From NCBI GenBank assembly GCA_031254095.1, contig JAIRVC010000054.1:1-5899 (forward strand): 5,899 bases of DNA, in the 5' to 3' direction. The translations under genes were made by a program, and so were the position numbers. This DNA comes from Acidobacteriota bacterium. GTDB lineage: Bacteria; Acidobacteriota; UBA6911. Below are positions 1 through 5,743 of the stretch, in pieces. Below the pieces are notes generated by a model. The model saw nothing but the letters and a program-made list of their open reading frames with translations, was not told where the DNA came from and ran no database searches. The number at the start of each line of letters is the position of its first letter. Position 1 is the stretch's first letter.

Positions 1-120
1 ATCCGCCGCCGCGTATCGTTTCTCCATCCCTGAAAGCGCCGCGTCAAAATCCGCCGCCGGAGATTCCGCAACGCAGACCAGAAGCATGGCAAACAAAAGC
101 AACAACCCCGATATCTTCAC
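1..120 (-). CDS. LolA-like periplasmic lipoprotein carrier, N-terminal fragment
   Basis: This is a partial gene: the first 40 codons, running off the left edge. It starts at GTG (120-118), preceded by AGGAG at 130-126 with 5-nt spacing, which decides the start. Residues 1-23 form a Sec signal peptide: K2, a hydrophobic stretch at 5-18, then ESPAA before the mature DFDAAL. The only cysteine (C16) lies in LLVC, which is a poor lipobox, so a soluble periplasmic protein is more likely than a lipoprotein. The mature start, DxxLxxMEKRYAAAD, resembles the opening helix of LolA, which ferries lipoproteins from the LolCDE complex across the periplasm to LolB or the outer membrane. Its position behind lspA, whose product matures lipoproteins, fits that role. 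Only the signal peptide and about 17 mature residues are visible, so the family call is inferential; another small secreted protein is possible. Confidence 0.55.
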   Translation of the reverse strand, partial: MKISGLLLLFAMLLVCVAESPAADFDAALSGMEKRYAAAD

Positions 121-132
121 GCGCACTCCTTC

Positions 133-147
133 AGCGCCGCAGGCGCT
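133..147 (-). other. Small hairpin just upstream of the LolA-like gene's ribosome binding site
   Basis: This is a perfect 6-bp stem, AGCGCC/GGCGCT, with a 3-nt loop. On the minus-strand transcript it ends 2 nt before the AGGAG of the LolA-like gene. It lies in the 88-nt lspA-to-lolA gap. No T-run follows, so it is not an intrinsic terminator. It could stabilise the downstream mRNA or affect ribosome access, but no function is shown. The rest of the gap (148-208) holds nothing I can name. Confidence 0.35.
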
Positions 148-208
148 AAAGGAACGATGCATGGAGATGATTCGCAGCCCGCCGCCGTGCGGTTACGCAT
201 ATGCCTGA

Positions 209-727
209 TCACTGACGGCTATCCGGATTTTTAATTACGTCGATTATCAAAAGCGCGATTCCCACGGAAATGGCCGCGTCCGCGATATTGAAATTCGGCC
301 AGTAAAATGAATCGCGTATATGCCACTCGATAAAATCAACGACATATCCGCGAAATATCCGGTCGCCGAGATTTCCCAAAATGCCGCCTGTTGTCAGCCC
401 CAGCGCGAAATGCAGCAGATTCCTGCCTGAAGGACTCTTGTGATAGTAATAAACAATCGCCGCGACCGCCACAATTGCCAGCGCCGCAAGCGCGTAGGGC
501 TTCCATGCGTATTCGGCGGAATCAAAAATCCCGAAAGCGACACCGGTGTTTTCGGCGTATGAAAAATCGAAATATCCCGGAATGACCTCTATCGACCTCC
601 GCGGTATTTTAAGCGCGCCTATCGCCCAGATTTTCGTAAGATAATCCAGAAATAGAATCACGGGGGCGGCCAGAAACCATAACCATTTGGATTTTGGATT
701 TTGGATTTTGGATTTTTGGCCGGTCAT
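209..727 (-). CDS. lspA: Lipoprotein signal peptidase (signal peptidase II)
   Basis: This inner-membrane aspartyl protease cleaves the signal peptide of prolipoproteins after Lgt has lipidated the cysteine. At 172 aa it has the usual family length. The conserved boxes are all present: LDYLTK (27-32), AENTGVAFG (58-66), GNLGDR (118-123), the YVVDF box with catalytic D131, and FNIAD with catalytic D150. Hydrophobic segments at about 15-36, 77-95, 104-118 and 152-166 give the four-TM topology. The ATG overlaps the ileS stop in ATGA, so translation is probably coupled. There is no other in-frame Met, which supports this start even though residues 4-14 (QKSKIQNPKSK) are encoded by a tandem heptanucleotide repeat and do not belong to the family core. 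The gene is intact, and the ileS-lspA order is classic in many bacteria. Confidence 0.97.
   Translation of the reverse strand: MTGQKSKIQNPKSKWLWFLAAPVILFLDYLTKIWAIGALKIPRRSIEVIPGYFDFSYAENTGVAFGIFDSAEYAWKPYALAALAIVAVAAIVYYYHKSPSGRNLLHFALGLTTGGILGNLGDRIFRGYVVDFIEWHIRDSFYWPNFNIADAAISVGIALLIIDVIKNPDSRQ
685..719 (-). repeat. Tandem heptanucleotide repeat (CCAAAAT)n inside the start of lspA
   Basis: On the plus strand there are three perfect ATTTTGG units (691-697, 698-704, 705-711). A 6-nt ATTTGG (685-690) and an 8-nt ATTTTTGG (712-719) flank them, so the net length is exactly five heptamers. The repeat encodes lspA residues 4-14 and begins 8 nt after the start codon. Seven is not a multiple of three, so gain or loss of one unit would shift the lspA frame. 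Short heptanucleotide repeats of this type are known as dispersed STRR sequences in some bacteria. Confidence 0.9.
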
Positions 728-3561
728 GATTGTTTAAGTTCCGGAAATCGCGCGGCCAGATCTTTTACCACAGGAGCGCAGCGTTCGCAGAGCGTCGGAA
801 ATTCCGCGTCCGCGCCGACTGCCGGGCTGTAATTCCAGCAGCGTTCGCATTTCGCGCCGGCGGCTTTTGTGACCTCAATTTCAAGACCGTCTTTCGCCCC
901 GGCGTCCACGGCGATTTCCGCCTGCGACACTATGAAGATATAGCGCAGGTCATCCTTATGACGCAGAAGCGCCGACGCGTTTTCCTCCGACGCGCGGATG
1001 CGAACCCCGGCTTCGAGCGAATTTCCTATCGCGCCGCTTTTTCGCACTTCCTCAAGCGCCTTCAAAACGGGTTCCCTAGCGAGCCGGATTTTTTCCCATT
1101 CAGCCAGAAGCGATTCTGCTTCTGGACGCGCGGGCGCTTCGGGGAAAAGCAGCGTATGCACGGATTCCGCCTTGCCCGCCGCCGGCAGCCCCTCATGCAT
1201 CGCGGTGTAAACCTCCTCGCTTGTGAAGGAAAGCACGGGCGCGAGCAGCCGTATCAGCGCGTCGAGAATCGTCCACAGCGCCGTCTGCGCGGAGCGCCGC
1301 GCCGGAGAATGCGTTGCGGCCGTATAAAGCCGGTCTTTCAGAATGTCGAGATAGAACGCCGACATATCGACGGTGCAGAAATTGTAAAGCGCGCCATAAA
1401 CCCGGTGGAACTGATAATCTTCGTATCCCTTGACGCATTCCCGCGTAAGGCGTTCCGTTCTGGAAACCGCCCAGCGGTCGATCTCCAGCATTTCATCATA
1501 TGGGACGCGGTCGGTATCGGGATTAAAACGCGGATGCGCGGCGTCCTGCTGATTTCCGAGATTTCCCAGAATAAAGCGGCAGGTGTTGCGAATCTTGCGA
1601 TACGCCTCGCCAAGCCTGTCGAGAAGCTCGTCAAAGATGCGCACGTCTTCGACATAGCTGACCGAGCTCACTAAAAGCCGCGCGATCTCCGCGCCGCGCG
1701 CCTTGACCATGTCGTTGGGATCGAAACCGATTCCCTTTGATTTTGACATGGCGCGGCCTTTTTCATCCAGCGTCCAGCCGTGCGTAAGCGTGGCGCGGTA
1801 GGGCGCCTGCCCCGTCAGCGCCGTTGAGATCAAAAGAGAACTCTGGAACCAGCCCCTGTACTGATCGCCGCCTTCAAGGTAAAGATCGGCCGGCCAAGGC
1901 ATGTCGTCGCGTTTTCCAAGCGCCGCTATATGGCTGCTGCCGGAATCGAACCAGACGTCTAAGATGTCGAAATCCTGCTCGAAGTTTTTCCCGCCGCATT
2001 TCGGGCAGATCGTCCCTTCCGGCATAAGCTCGGCGGGCGGACGCAGATACCAGGCGTCCGCGCCTTCTTTTTCAAAAATACCGGCGACATGGTCGATCAG
2101 TTTTTTATCAAGCAGAGTTTCGCCGCAGTCTTTGCAGTAGAACGCCGTAATTGGCACACCCCAGTCACGCTGGCGGGAAATGCACCAGTCCGGCCTGTCC
2201 TTGACCATATTGCGAATGCGCTCTTCGCCCCAGGCGGGAATCCAGCGAACTTTTTTGATCGCTTCCAGCGTGGTTTCGCGCAGGTTTCCCTTGTCCATCG
2301 CGATGAACCACTGCGGCGTCGCGCGGAAAATAATAGGATTATGGCAGCGCCAGCAATGCGGATAGGAATGTTCAAAATTTTCACTATGAAGAAGCGCGCC
2401 GTTTGAGCGCATGAGTTCCACTATTTTGGGATTTGCCTCAAACACCCGGTCGCCGGCAAAATGTTCGACGTTTTTCATGAAGCGTCCGGCGCCGTCCACC
2501 GGGCAGTAAATGTTGAGTTTATGATTGATGCCGGTGACGTAATCGTCGTAGCCATGTCCCGGAGCGGTATGAACGCAGCCCGTTCCGGCTTCAAGCGTAA
2601 CGTATTGCGCCGTTAAAATAAGAGACTCGCGGTCTATGAACGGATGCCGCGCCTTGCGGCCCTCAAGAGCCGTTCCCTTAAAACGCGCGATTTCTTCCGG
2701 CGCGTCCCAGTCGAGTTTCGCGGTTACCGGCGCAAGCATCTCCGTCGCCACTATGTAACCTTTGCCTCCGGCGCGTACTGCGGAATACTCGTATTCGGGA
2801 TGCAGGGCGATCGCAAGGTTTGCGGGGAGCGTCCACGGCGTCGTCGTCCAGATAACCACCGACCAGTCCTTTCCCGCAAGCTTTGAATCAATGACTGAAA
2901 GGTCGGACGCCACAGGAAACGCGACGTAAACGGACGGGCTTGTATGCGGTTCGTATTCGACTTCCGCTTCGGCAAGCGCCGTCTGGCAGGAGGCGCACCA
3001 GTGTACGGGCTTTTGTCCTTTATATACAAGACCCTTTTCGACGCAGCCGCCAAAGGCGCGGGTAATATCCGCCTCATAGCCGTAGCTCATGGTCAGATAC
3101 GGGTCGTTCCACTCGCCAAAAACCTCCAGCCGCTTAAAGCCCTGCCGTTGAATCTCAATAAATTTTTCGGCGTATTTGCGGCATTCACGCCGGATGGCGG
3201 CCTTTGTCATTCCGGCCTTTTTTTCGCCAAGTTTTTCCTCTACCTTGATTTCAATCGGCAGGCCGTGACAATCCCAGCCGGGAAGATATGGCGCATTGAA
3301 CCCCATCATGGATCGGGACTTTACAATAATGTCCTTGATGATCTTGTTGATCGCGGTTCCCATGTGAATCATGCCGTTGGCGTAGGGCGGGCCATCGTGC
3401 AGGACGTATGTCGGAGCGCCGACGCGCGCCGCGCGGATTTTTCCGTAAACGTCCATTTCCTCCCAGCGCCGCAGCATTTCCGGTTCGCGCTGCGGCAGAT
3501 TGGCCTTCATGCTGAAAGAAGTATTTGGCAGATTCAGGGTATTTTTCAGTTCCATGGTCAC
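724..3561 (-). CDS. ileS: Isoleucyl-tRNA synthetase
   Basis: This cytoplasmic class Ia synthetase charges tRNA-Ile and hydrolyses mischarged Val. It is 945 aa, full length for the bacterial zinc-containing type. The HIGH motif appears as HMGT (66-69) after HDGPPYANG. PGWDCHGLPIE (94-104) follows. The CP1 editing domain has WTTTPWTLPAN (238-248) and HTAPGHGYDDY (331-341, with the editing Asp). The second half of the catalytic core has WCISRQRDWGVP (459-470), a CxxC pair (C476/C479 and C519/C522), DVWFDSG (535-541) and GGDQYRGWFQSSLL (564-577). KMSKS appears as AMSKS (604-608). The anticodon-binding helical domain lies at about 690-850. A C-terminal zinc finger has C905, C908, C925 and C928. 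The GTG start is chosen because AGGAG sits 6 nt upstream; the ATG two codons later would be 12 nt away. It is the first gene of the operon with lspA. Confidence 0.98.
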   Translation of the reverse strand: MTMELKNTLNLPNTSFSMKANLPQREPEMLRRWEEMDVYGKIRAARVGAPTYVLHDGPPYANGMIHMGTAINKIIKDIIVKSRSMMGFNAPYLPGWDCHGLPIEIKVEEKLGEKKAGMTKAAIRRECRKYAEKFIEIQRQGFKRLEVFGEWNDPYLTMSYGYEADITRAFGGCVEKGLVYKGQKPVHWCASCQTALAEAEVEYEPHTSPSVYVAFPVASDLSVIDSKLAGKDWSVVIWTTTPWTLPANLAIALHPEYEYSAVRAGGKGYIVATEMLAPVTAKLDWDAPEEIARFKGTALEGRKARHPFIDRESLILTAQYVTLEAGTGCVHTAPGHGYDDYVTGINHKLNIYCPVDGAGRFMKNVEHFAGDRVFEANPKIVELMRSNGALLHSENFEHSYPHCWRCHNPIIFRATPQWFIAMDKGNLRETTLEAIKKVRWIPAWGEERIRNMVKDRPDWCISRQRDWGVPITAFYCKDCGETLLDKKLIDHVAGIFEKEGADAWYLRPPAELMPEGTICPKCGGKNFEQDFDILDVWFDSGSSHIAALGKRDDMPWPADLYLEGGDQYRGWFQSSLLISTALTGQAPYRATLTHGWTLDEKGRAMSKSKGIGFDPNDMVKARGAEIARLLVSSVSYVEDVRIFDELLDRLGEAYRKIRNTCRFILGNLGNQQDAAHPRFNPDTDRVPYDEMLEIDRWAVSRTERLTRECVKGYEDYQFHRVYGALYNFCTVDMSAFYLDILKDRLYTAATHSPARRSAQTALWTILDALIRLLAPVLSFTSEEVYTAMHEGLPAAGKAESVHTLLFPEAPARPEAESLLAEWEKIRLAREPVLKALEEVRKSGAIGNSLEAGVRIRASEENASALLRHKDDLRYIFIVSQAEIAVDAGAKDGLEIEVTKAAGAKCERCWNYSPAVGADAEFPTLCERCAPVVKDLAARFPELKQS

Positions 3562-3567
3562 ATGCTT

Positions 3568-3572
3568 CTCCT
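3568..3572 (-). promoter_or_regulatory. Ribosome binding site that decides the ileS start
   Basis: AGGAG on the minus strand lies 6 nt before the GTG at 3561. The nested sequence ATGTGACCATG gives three candidate starts. The upstream ATG (3563) is followed at once by TGA and so codes for one residue. The GTG (3561) has ideal spacing. The in-frame ATG (3555) has 12-nt spacing. Confidence 0.7.
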
Positions 3573-3591
3573 CGAAAATCGAAAAACAATA

Positions 3592-3600
3592 ATTATATCA
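3592..3600 (-). promoter_or_regulatory. Extended -10 promoter of the ileS-lspA operon
   Basis: The minus strand reads TGATATAAT, a consensus TATAAT box (3597-3592) with the TGn extension directly upstream. No good -35 is visible; the best, GCCACA with a 15-nt spacer, is weak, which is normal for extended -10 promoters. The start of transcription would be near 3585, leaving a leader of only about 24 nt before the ileS GTG. That leaves no room for a T-box or other leader riboswitch. Confidence 0.75.
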
Positions 3601-3716
3601 CAGAGATTCTGATGTGGCGTCCGCCGATTTCAGGAAAACACCGGGCGAGCGCATTAAAAATGCCATATCGTGATTTAGGGCACATGACATATCAGTTCCG
3701 GACAGAGAAAGCGAAT

Positions 3717-4799
3717 ATGAAAATCAGAAAACAGACTGTTATCACCGAAGGGAATCTGACCGCGTTTGAGGAATGGCTCAAAGGCAAGGAAAAAGCGGCG
3801 GCTACCGTTGATAAATACCGGCATGACGCGCAGGCTTTCGCCATTTGGATCAATGGCGAAGCGGTTTCAGGAAAAAACGCCGCGCTTTATAAACGCCGCC
3901 TCATGGAAACCCGCAAGGCCGCGAGCGTTAACGCGGCTATTGCGGCGCTGAACGCTTTCTTTGTTTTCATGAAAATGGACATACGCTTAAAACCGCTAAA
4001 AATCCAGCGTCAGACCTTCCGGCCGGAGGAAAAGGAATTAACCAAGGCGGAATATGAACGGCTTTTAGAAGCGGCTAAATCAAAAGGCGACACTCGCATG
4101 AATCTGATTTTGCAGACTATCTGCTCAACAGGCATTCGCGTATCCGAACTTTTCCGGATAACGGTGGAAGCGGCGCGGACGGGATACGCGGTTATAACAA
4201 ACAAGGGCAAAACCCGCACAGTGTTTCTGCCCGGACAACTGCAAACCGCGCTGGTTAATTACGCCAAAAAACATGGCATCGTATCGGGCAGCATCTTCAT
4301 AGGACGATCGGGAAAATCCATAGACCGCCGTGACGTTTGGGCTAGGATGAAAAAACTCTGCGAGGCGGCGAATGTTCCGCCGGAAAAAGCATATCCTCAT
4401 AATCTACGCCATTTGTTTGCCCGCGAGTTTTACGGCAAATACAGGGACGTTATACGGCTTGCCGATGTTTTGGGTCATTCCAGCGTGAACACAACGCGCA
4501 TTTACACAATGGAGAGCGGCGAAGAACACAGGCGGCTTATTAACGGATTGGGCCTGGCGCGAGGATTTCCGACGGAATACTTATTCCGTCGGAAAACGCA
4601 CAACACCCAGATTATTATCGGCAATAAACTGCAAATTGTTACCCCAAAACCACATTTATTTTTCTCGCCCAGAAGAAACGCCGTTGTTGCCGCGCTTCGC
4701 GGCCGAACCCGACGGAATAAGTATTCTGTCGGGAAAATGAGCAGCTTTAACTTTTTCCACAAGGAGATGATTAATCAATGGTTACGAAAAGGTTTTTGA
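3717..4799 (+). CDS. Tyrosine recombinase (phage-integrase/XerC-D type) with an anomalous C-terminal tail
   Basis: This is a site-specific DNA recombinase of 360 aa from the chosen ATG. The N-terminal SAM-like core-binding domain spans about 12-95. The catalytic domain begins near 107 (ELTKAEYERLL) and has all expected residues: R141 (TGIRVSEL), K165 (beta-hairpin TNKGKTRT), H228 and R231 (PHNLRH), H254 (LGHSS) and nucleophile Y263 (RIYT). Their spacing matches XerC/D. Relatives usually end soon after the EEHRR...LGL segment (269-280). Here residues 283-360 are read through the palindromic element at 4566-4733 and overlap the next gene by 22 nt, so the tail looks acquired. The start at 3717 has a weak GA-rich region upstream; ATGs at 3684 and 3660 are in frame and possible. 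It is divergent from ileS, with no tRNA or phage genes nearby. Its role could be an invertase, a solitary integrase relic or resolution; the sequence does not decide. Confidence 0.9.
   Translation: MKIRKQTVITEGNLTAFEEWLKGKEKAAATVDKYRHDAQAFAIWINGEAVSGKNAALYKRRLMETRKAASVNAAIAALNAFFVFMKMDIRLKPLKIQRQTFRPEEKELTKAEYERLLEAAKSKGDTRMNLILQTICSTGIRVSELFRITVEAARTGYAVITNKGKTRTVFLPGQLQTALVNYAKKHGIVSGSIFIGRSGKSIDRRDVWARMKKLCEAANVPPEKAYPHNLRHLFAREFYGKYRDVIRLADVLGHSSVNTTRIYTMESGEEHRRLINGLGLARGFPTEYLFRRKTHNTQIIIGNKLQIVTPKPHLFFSPRRNAVVAALRGRTRRNKYSVGKMSSFNFFHKEMINQWLRKGF
4566..4595. repeat. Left palindromic site of the inverted pair
   Basis: A perfect 13-bp stem, TTTCCGACGGAAT/ATTCCGTCGGAAA, with the 4-nt loop ACTT. 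The right arm is followed by A-rich sequence rather than a T-run on the plus strand, so it is not a good intrinsic terminator for the recombinase. On the plus strand it is translated as part of the recombinase tail (FPTEYLFRRK). Confidence 0.85.
4614..4642 (-). promoter_or_regulatory. Candidate sigma-70 promoter inside the inverted-repeat element, pointing left
   Basis: The minus strand has GTAACA (4642-4637, 4/6 match to TTGACA), a 17-nt spacer and GATAAT (4619-4614, 5/6 match to TATAAT). In the present orientation it points away from the outer-membrane gene. If the segment between the two sites were inverted, its -10 box would fall at about 4682-4687 facing right, with transcription starting roughly 84 nt before the ATG. 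The same A+T-rich patch also gives TATTAT on the plus strand (4613-4618) with a poor -35, so the call is weak. Confidence 0.3.
4689..4703. other. GC-rich hairpin inside the element
   Basis: A perfect 6-bp stem, GCCGCG/CGCGGC, with loop CTT lies 4 nt before the right palindromic site. No T-run follows on either strand, so it is not a terminator. It may be a conserved inner part of the repeat element. Confidence 0.5.
4708..4733. repeat. Right palindromic site of the inverted pair
   Basis: An 11-bp stem, CCCGACGGAAT/ATTCTGTCGGG, with loop AAGT and one G-T wobble (4714 with 4727). It is the inverted counterpart of the site at 4566-4595. It is followed by AAAATGAG rather than a T-run, so it is not an intrinsic terminator on the plus strand. 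Confidence 0.85.
4761..4766 (+). promoter_or_regulatory. Ribosome binding site of the outer-membrane protein gene
   Basis: AAGGAG lies 11 nt before the ATG at 4778, slightly long but workable. The closer ATG at 4767 directly abuts the AAGGAG and belongs to the recombinase frame (M351), so it is not a start. Confidence 0.65.
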
Positions 4800-5515
4800 C
4801 GGCGCTAATTGCGTTGATGTTTGTTAGCGTACCCGCGCTTGCGCAGGACAACAGTGTTTATTTCGGACTTCGCGGGGGACTTGGTTTCGGCACGACTCCC
4901 GCCAGCGACAGTGCATCAGAAGACTTGAAAGAGTGGGGCAAAGATTACAAATGGAAAAGCGGCGGGGGCTCTTTCGATATTGCTCCTTTCGTGGGCATTC
5001 AACTGGCGGATGCTTTTGCGCTTCAAACAGAATTGCTTTTCACCAGCTATGGTTATGGTGGCTACAAATACACGGGAAGCGATAACGAATACGAGAAAAA
5101 TGGTGATTACTATACCCTCAGCAAAAAAGCTATGGTGATTCCTGTTTTGGCTAAAGTTACTCTTTTTGAAAGAAAATTGAGTATTTTTGCCGGCCCTCAT
5201 TTTTCGGTAAATTATGGAGCTGGCAAAACTACAACAAAGGAAAAAGGCAACAAAACATCCAAAAACGCATCTGATGAAGATATGAAGTATTATAAAGACA
5301 ATACAAAAGACCCTTTGATGGGTTTGACCGTTGGCGCTGATTATGGATTTGCCGCCGGACCGGGAAGATTGTTTTTTGATGCTCGCTATCTTACCGACTT
5401 TGGTAAAACAAAATTCAAATATTCGAACGACGAATGGAAAACAGACAAAAATTCTATTCGCCGCGCGAAACTTGCGTTTTCGGTTGGTTATGAATTCGGC
5501 GCGTCACGCAGATAA
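4778..5515 (+). CDS. Secreted outer-membrane beta-barrel protein (opacity/OMP_b-brl type)
   Basis: A 245-aa predicted outer-membrane protein of unknown substrate. Residues 1-22 are a clear signal peptide: KR at 4-5, a hydrophobic core at 6-18 and ALA before Q23. The mature part alternates amphipathic strands with charged, glycine-rich loops: VYFGLRGGLGFG, SFDIAPFVGIQL, FALQTELLFTSYGYGG, MVIPVLAKVTLF, LSIFAGPHFSVNYGAG, MGLTVGADYGF, GRLFFDARYLTDFG and KLAFSVGYEFG. That is about eight strands, as in small porin-like or opacity barrels (Pfam OMP_b-brl families). The loop near 152-175 is rich in Lys, Asp, Asn and Thr and is probably surface exposed. The terminal strand ends in GYEFG plus ASRR, rather than the usual C-terminal Phe. 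The gene looks more A+T rich than ileS. It overlaps the recombinase frame by 22 nt but has its own RBS. I cannot name a specific function. Confidence 0.85.
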   Translation: MVTKRFLTALIALMFVSVPALAQDNSVYFGLRGGLGFGTTPASDSASEDLKEWGKDYKWKSGGGSFDIAPFVGIQLADAFALQTELLFTSYGYGGYKYTGSDNEYEKNGDYYTLSKKAMVIPVLAKVTLFERKLSIFAGPHFSVNYGAGKTTTKEKGNKTSKNASDEDMKYYKDNTKDPLMGLTVGADYGFAAGPGRLFFDARYLTDFGKTKFKYSNDEWKTDKNSIRRAKLAFSVGYEFGASRR

Positions 5516-5617
5516 TTAAACCGAAGAGGTAATTACAAAACCTAAGGAAGCGCTGGTTAATTGTCCGCGTGAAGTGAAGCGCGAGGCGCACGGAGCGTGG
5601 GAGCCGAGGCATATATT

Positions 5618-5623
5618 TATAAT
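5618..5623 (+). promoter_or_regulatory. Possible -10 box upstream of the final gene
   Basis: A consensus TATAAT sits within the A+T-rich, partly palindromic CATATATTTATAATATG (5610-5626) in the 228-nt gap after the outer-membrane gene. No recognisable -35 is found at 16-18 nt upstream, where the sequence is G+C rich, and there is no TGn extension. It would give a leader of about 115 nt. No intrinsic terminator for the outer-membrane gene is visible in 5516-5610, which holds a purine-rich, G+C-rich stretch (5563-5609) of unknown nature. Confidence 0.25.
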
Positions 5624-5661
5624 ATGTTTGAGGTTGCAATCACCGCGCCGCCGTAAACAAT

Positions 5662-5686
5662 TTGGCAATTCGCCCACTTGGCAATT
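5662..5686. repeat. Direct repeat TTGGCAATT, 16-bp period
   Basis: TTGGCAATT occurs at 5662-5670 and 5678-5686, separated by CGCCCAC. The second copy lies within an imperfect 20-bp palindrome (5675-5694, CACT...AGTG with central CAATTG). The pair sits 58 nt before the GTG of the next gene, so it could be a regulator binding site, but it may also be chance. Confidence 0.35.
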
Positions 5687-5743
5687 GATCAGTGTTTCCC
5701 TGGGCTCTTTACAAAAGTACGAACAAGCAGAGGATTCCGCATT

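Larger units (their letters stand above)
4566..4733. repeat. Paired inverted palindromic element (REPIN/MITE-like, or an invertible segment)
   Basis: Two hairpin-forming sites flank a core of about 115 bp. The 24-bp sequences at 4569-4592 and 4709-4732 are inverted copies with one mismatch (23/24). Each is itself palindromic around an asymmetric centre (ACTT on the left, AAGT on the right), so they are in opposite orientation. I find no clear target-site duplication at the outer edges. The element spans the recombinase tail and ends 44 nt before the outer-membrane gene. The left part of the core is A+T rich, while the right end holds a GC hairpin (4689-4703). It could be a REPIN or MITE found many times in the genome, or two recombination sites for the adjacent tyrosine recombinase. 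I see no transposase inside it. Confidence 0.75.

Noticed and set aside
730..1674. 314-codon open frame on the plus strand opposite ileS
   Set aside because: It is antisense to an unambiguous IleRS with full domain structure, and its translation is Arg/Phe-rich without any family motif. It is a G+C-driven shadow frame, as are the other frames opposite ileS.
3651..3663. Small palindrome GCATT-AAA-AATGC between the divergent ileS and recombinase genes
   Set aside because: A 5-bp arm palindrome is expected by chance. No plus-strand promoter could be placed around it.
3562..3716. T-box or other leader regulating ileS
   Set aside because: The extended -10 box leaves only about 24 nt of leader, too short for a T-box, and no T-box sequence is seen upstream.
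4566..4595. Intrinsic terminator for the recombinase
   Set aside because: The hairpin is strong, but no T-run follows on either strand, and the open reading frame continues through it.
4566..4733. CRISPR-like palindromic repeats
   Set aside because: There are only two copies, in inverted rather than direct orientation, 140 bp centre to centre, with no cas genes.
4502..4762. 86-codon minus-strand frame through the inverted-repeat element
   Set aside because: It exists because the palindromic sites read openly on both strands. It has no RBS or recognisable protein features.
5454..5639. 61-codon minus-strand frame after the outer-membrane gene
   Set aside because: It overlaps the end of the barrel gene in antisense, lacks a convincing RBS and has no recognisable motif.
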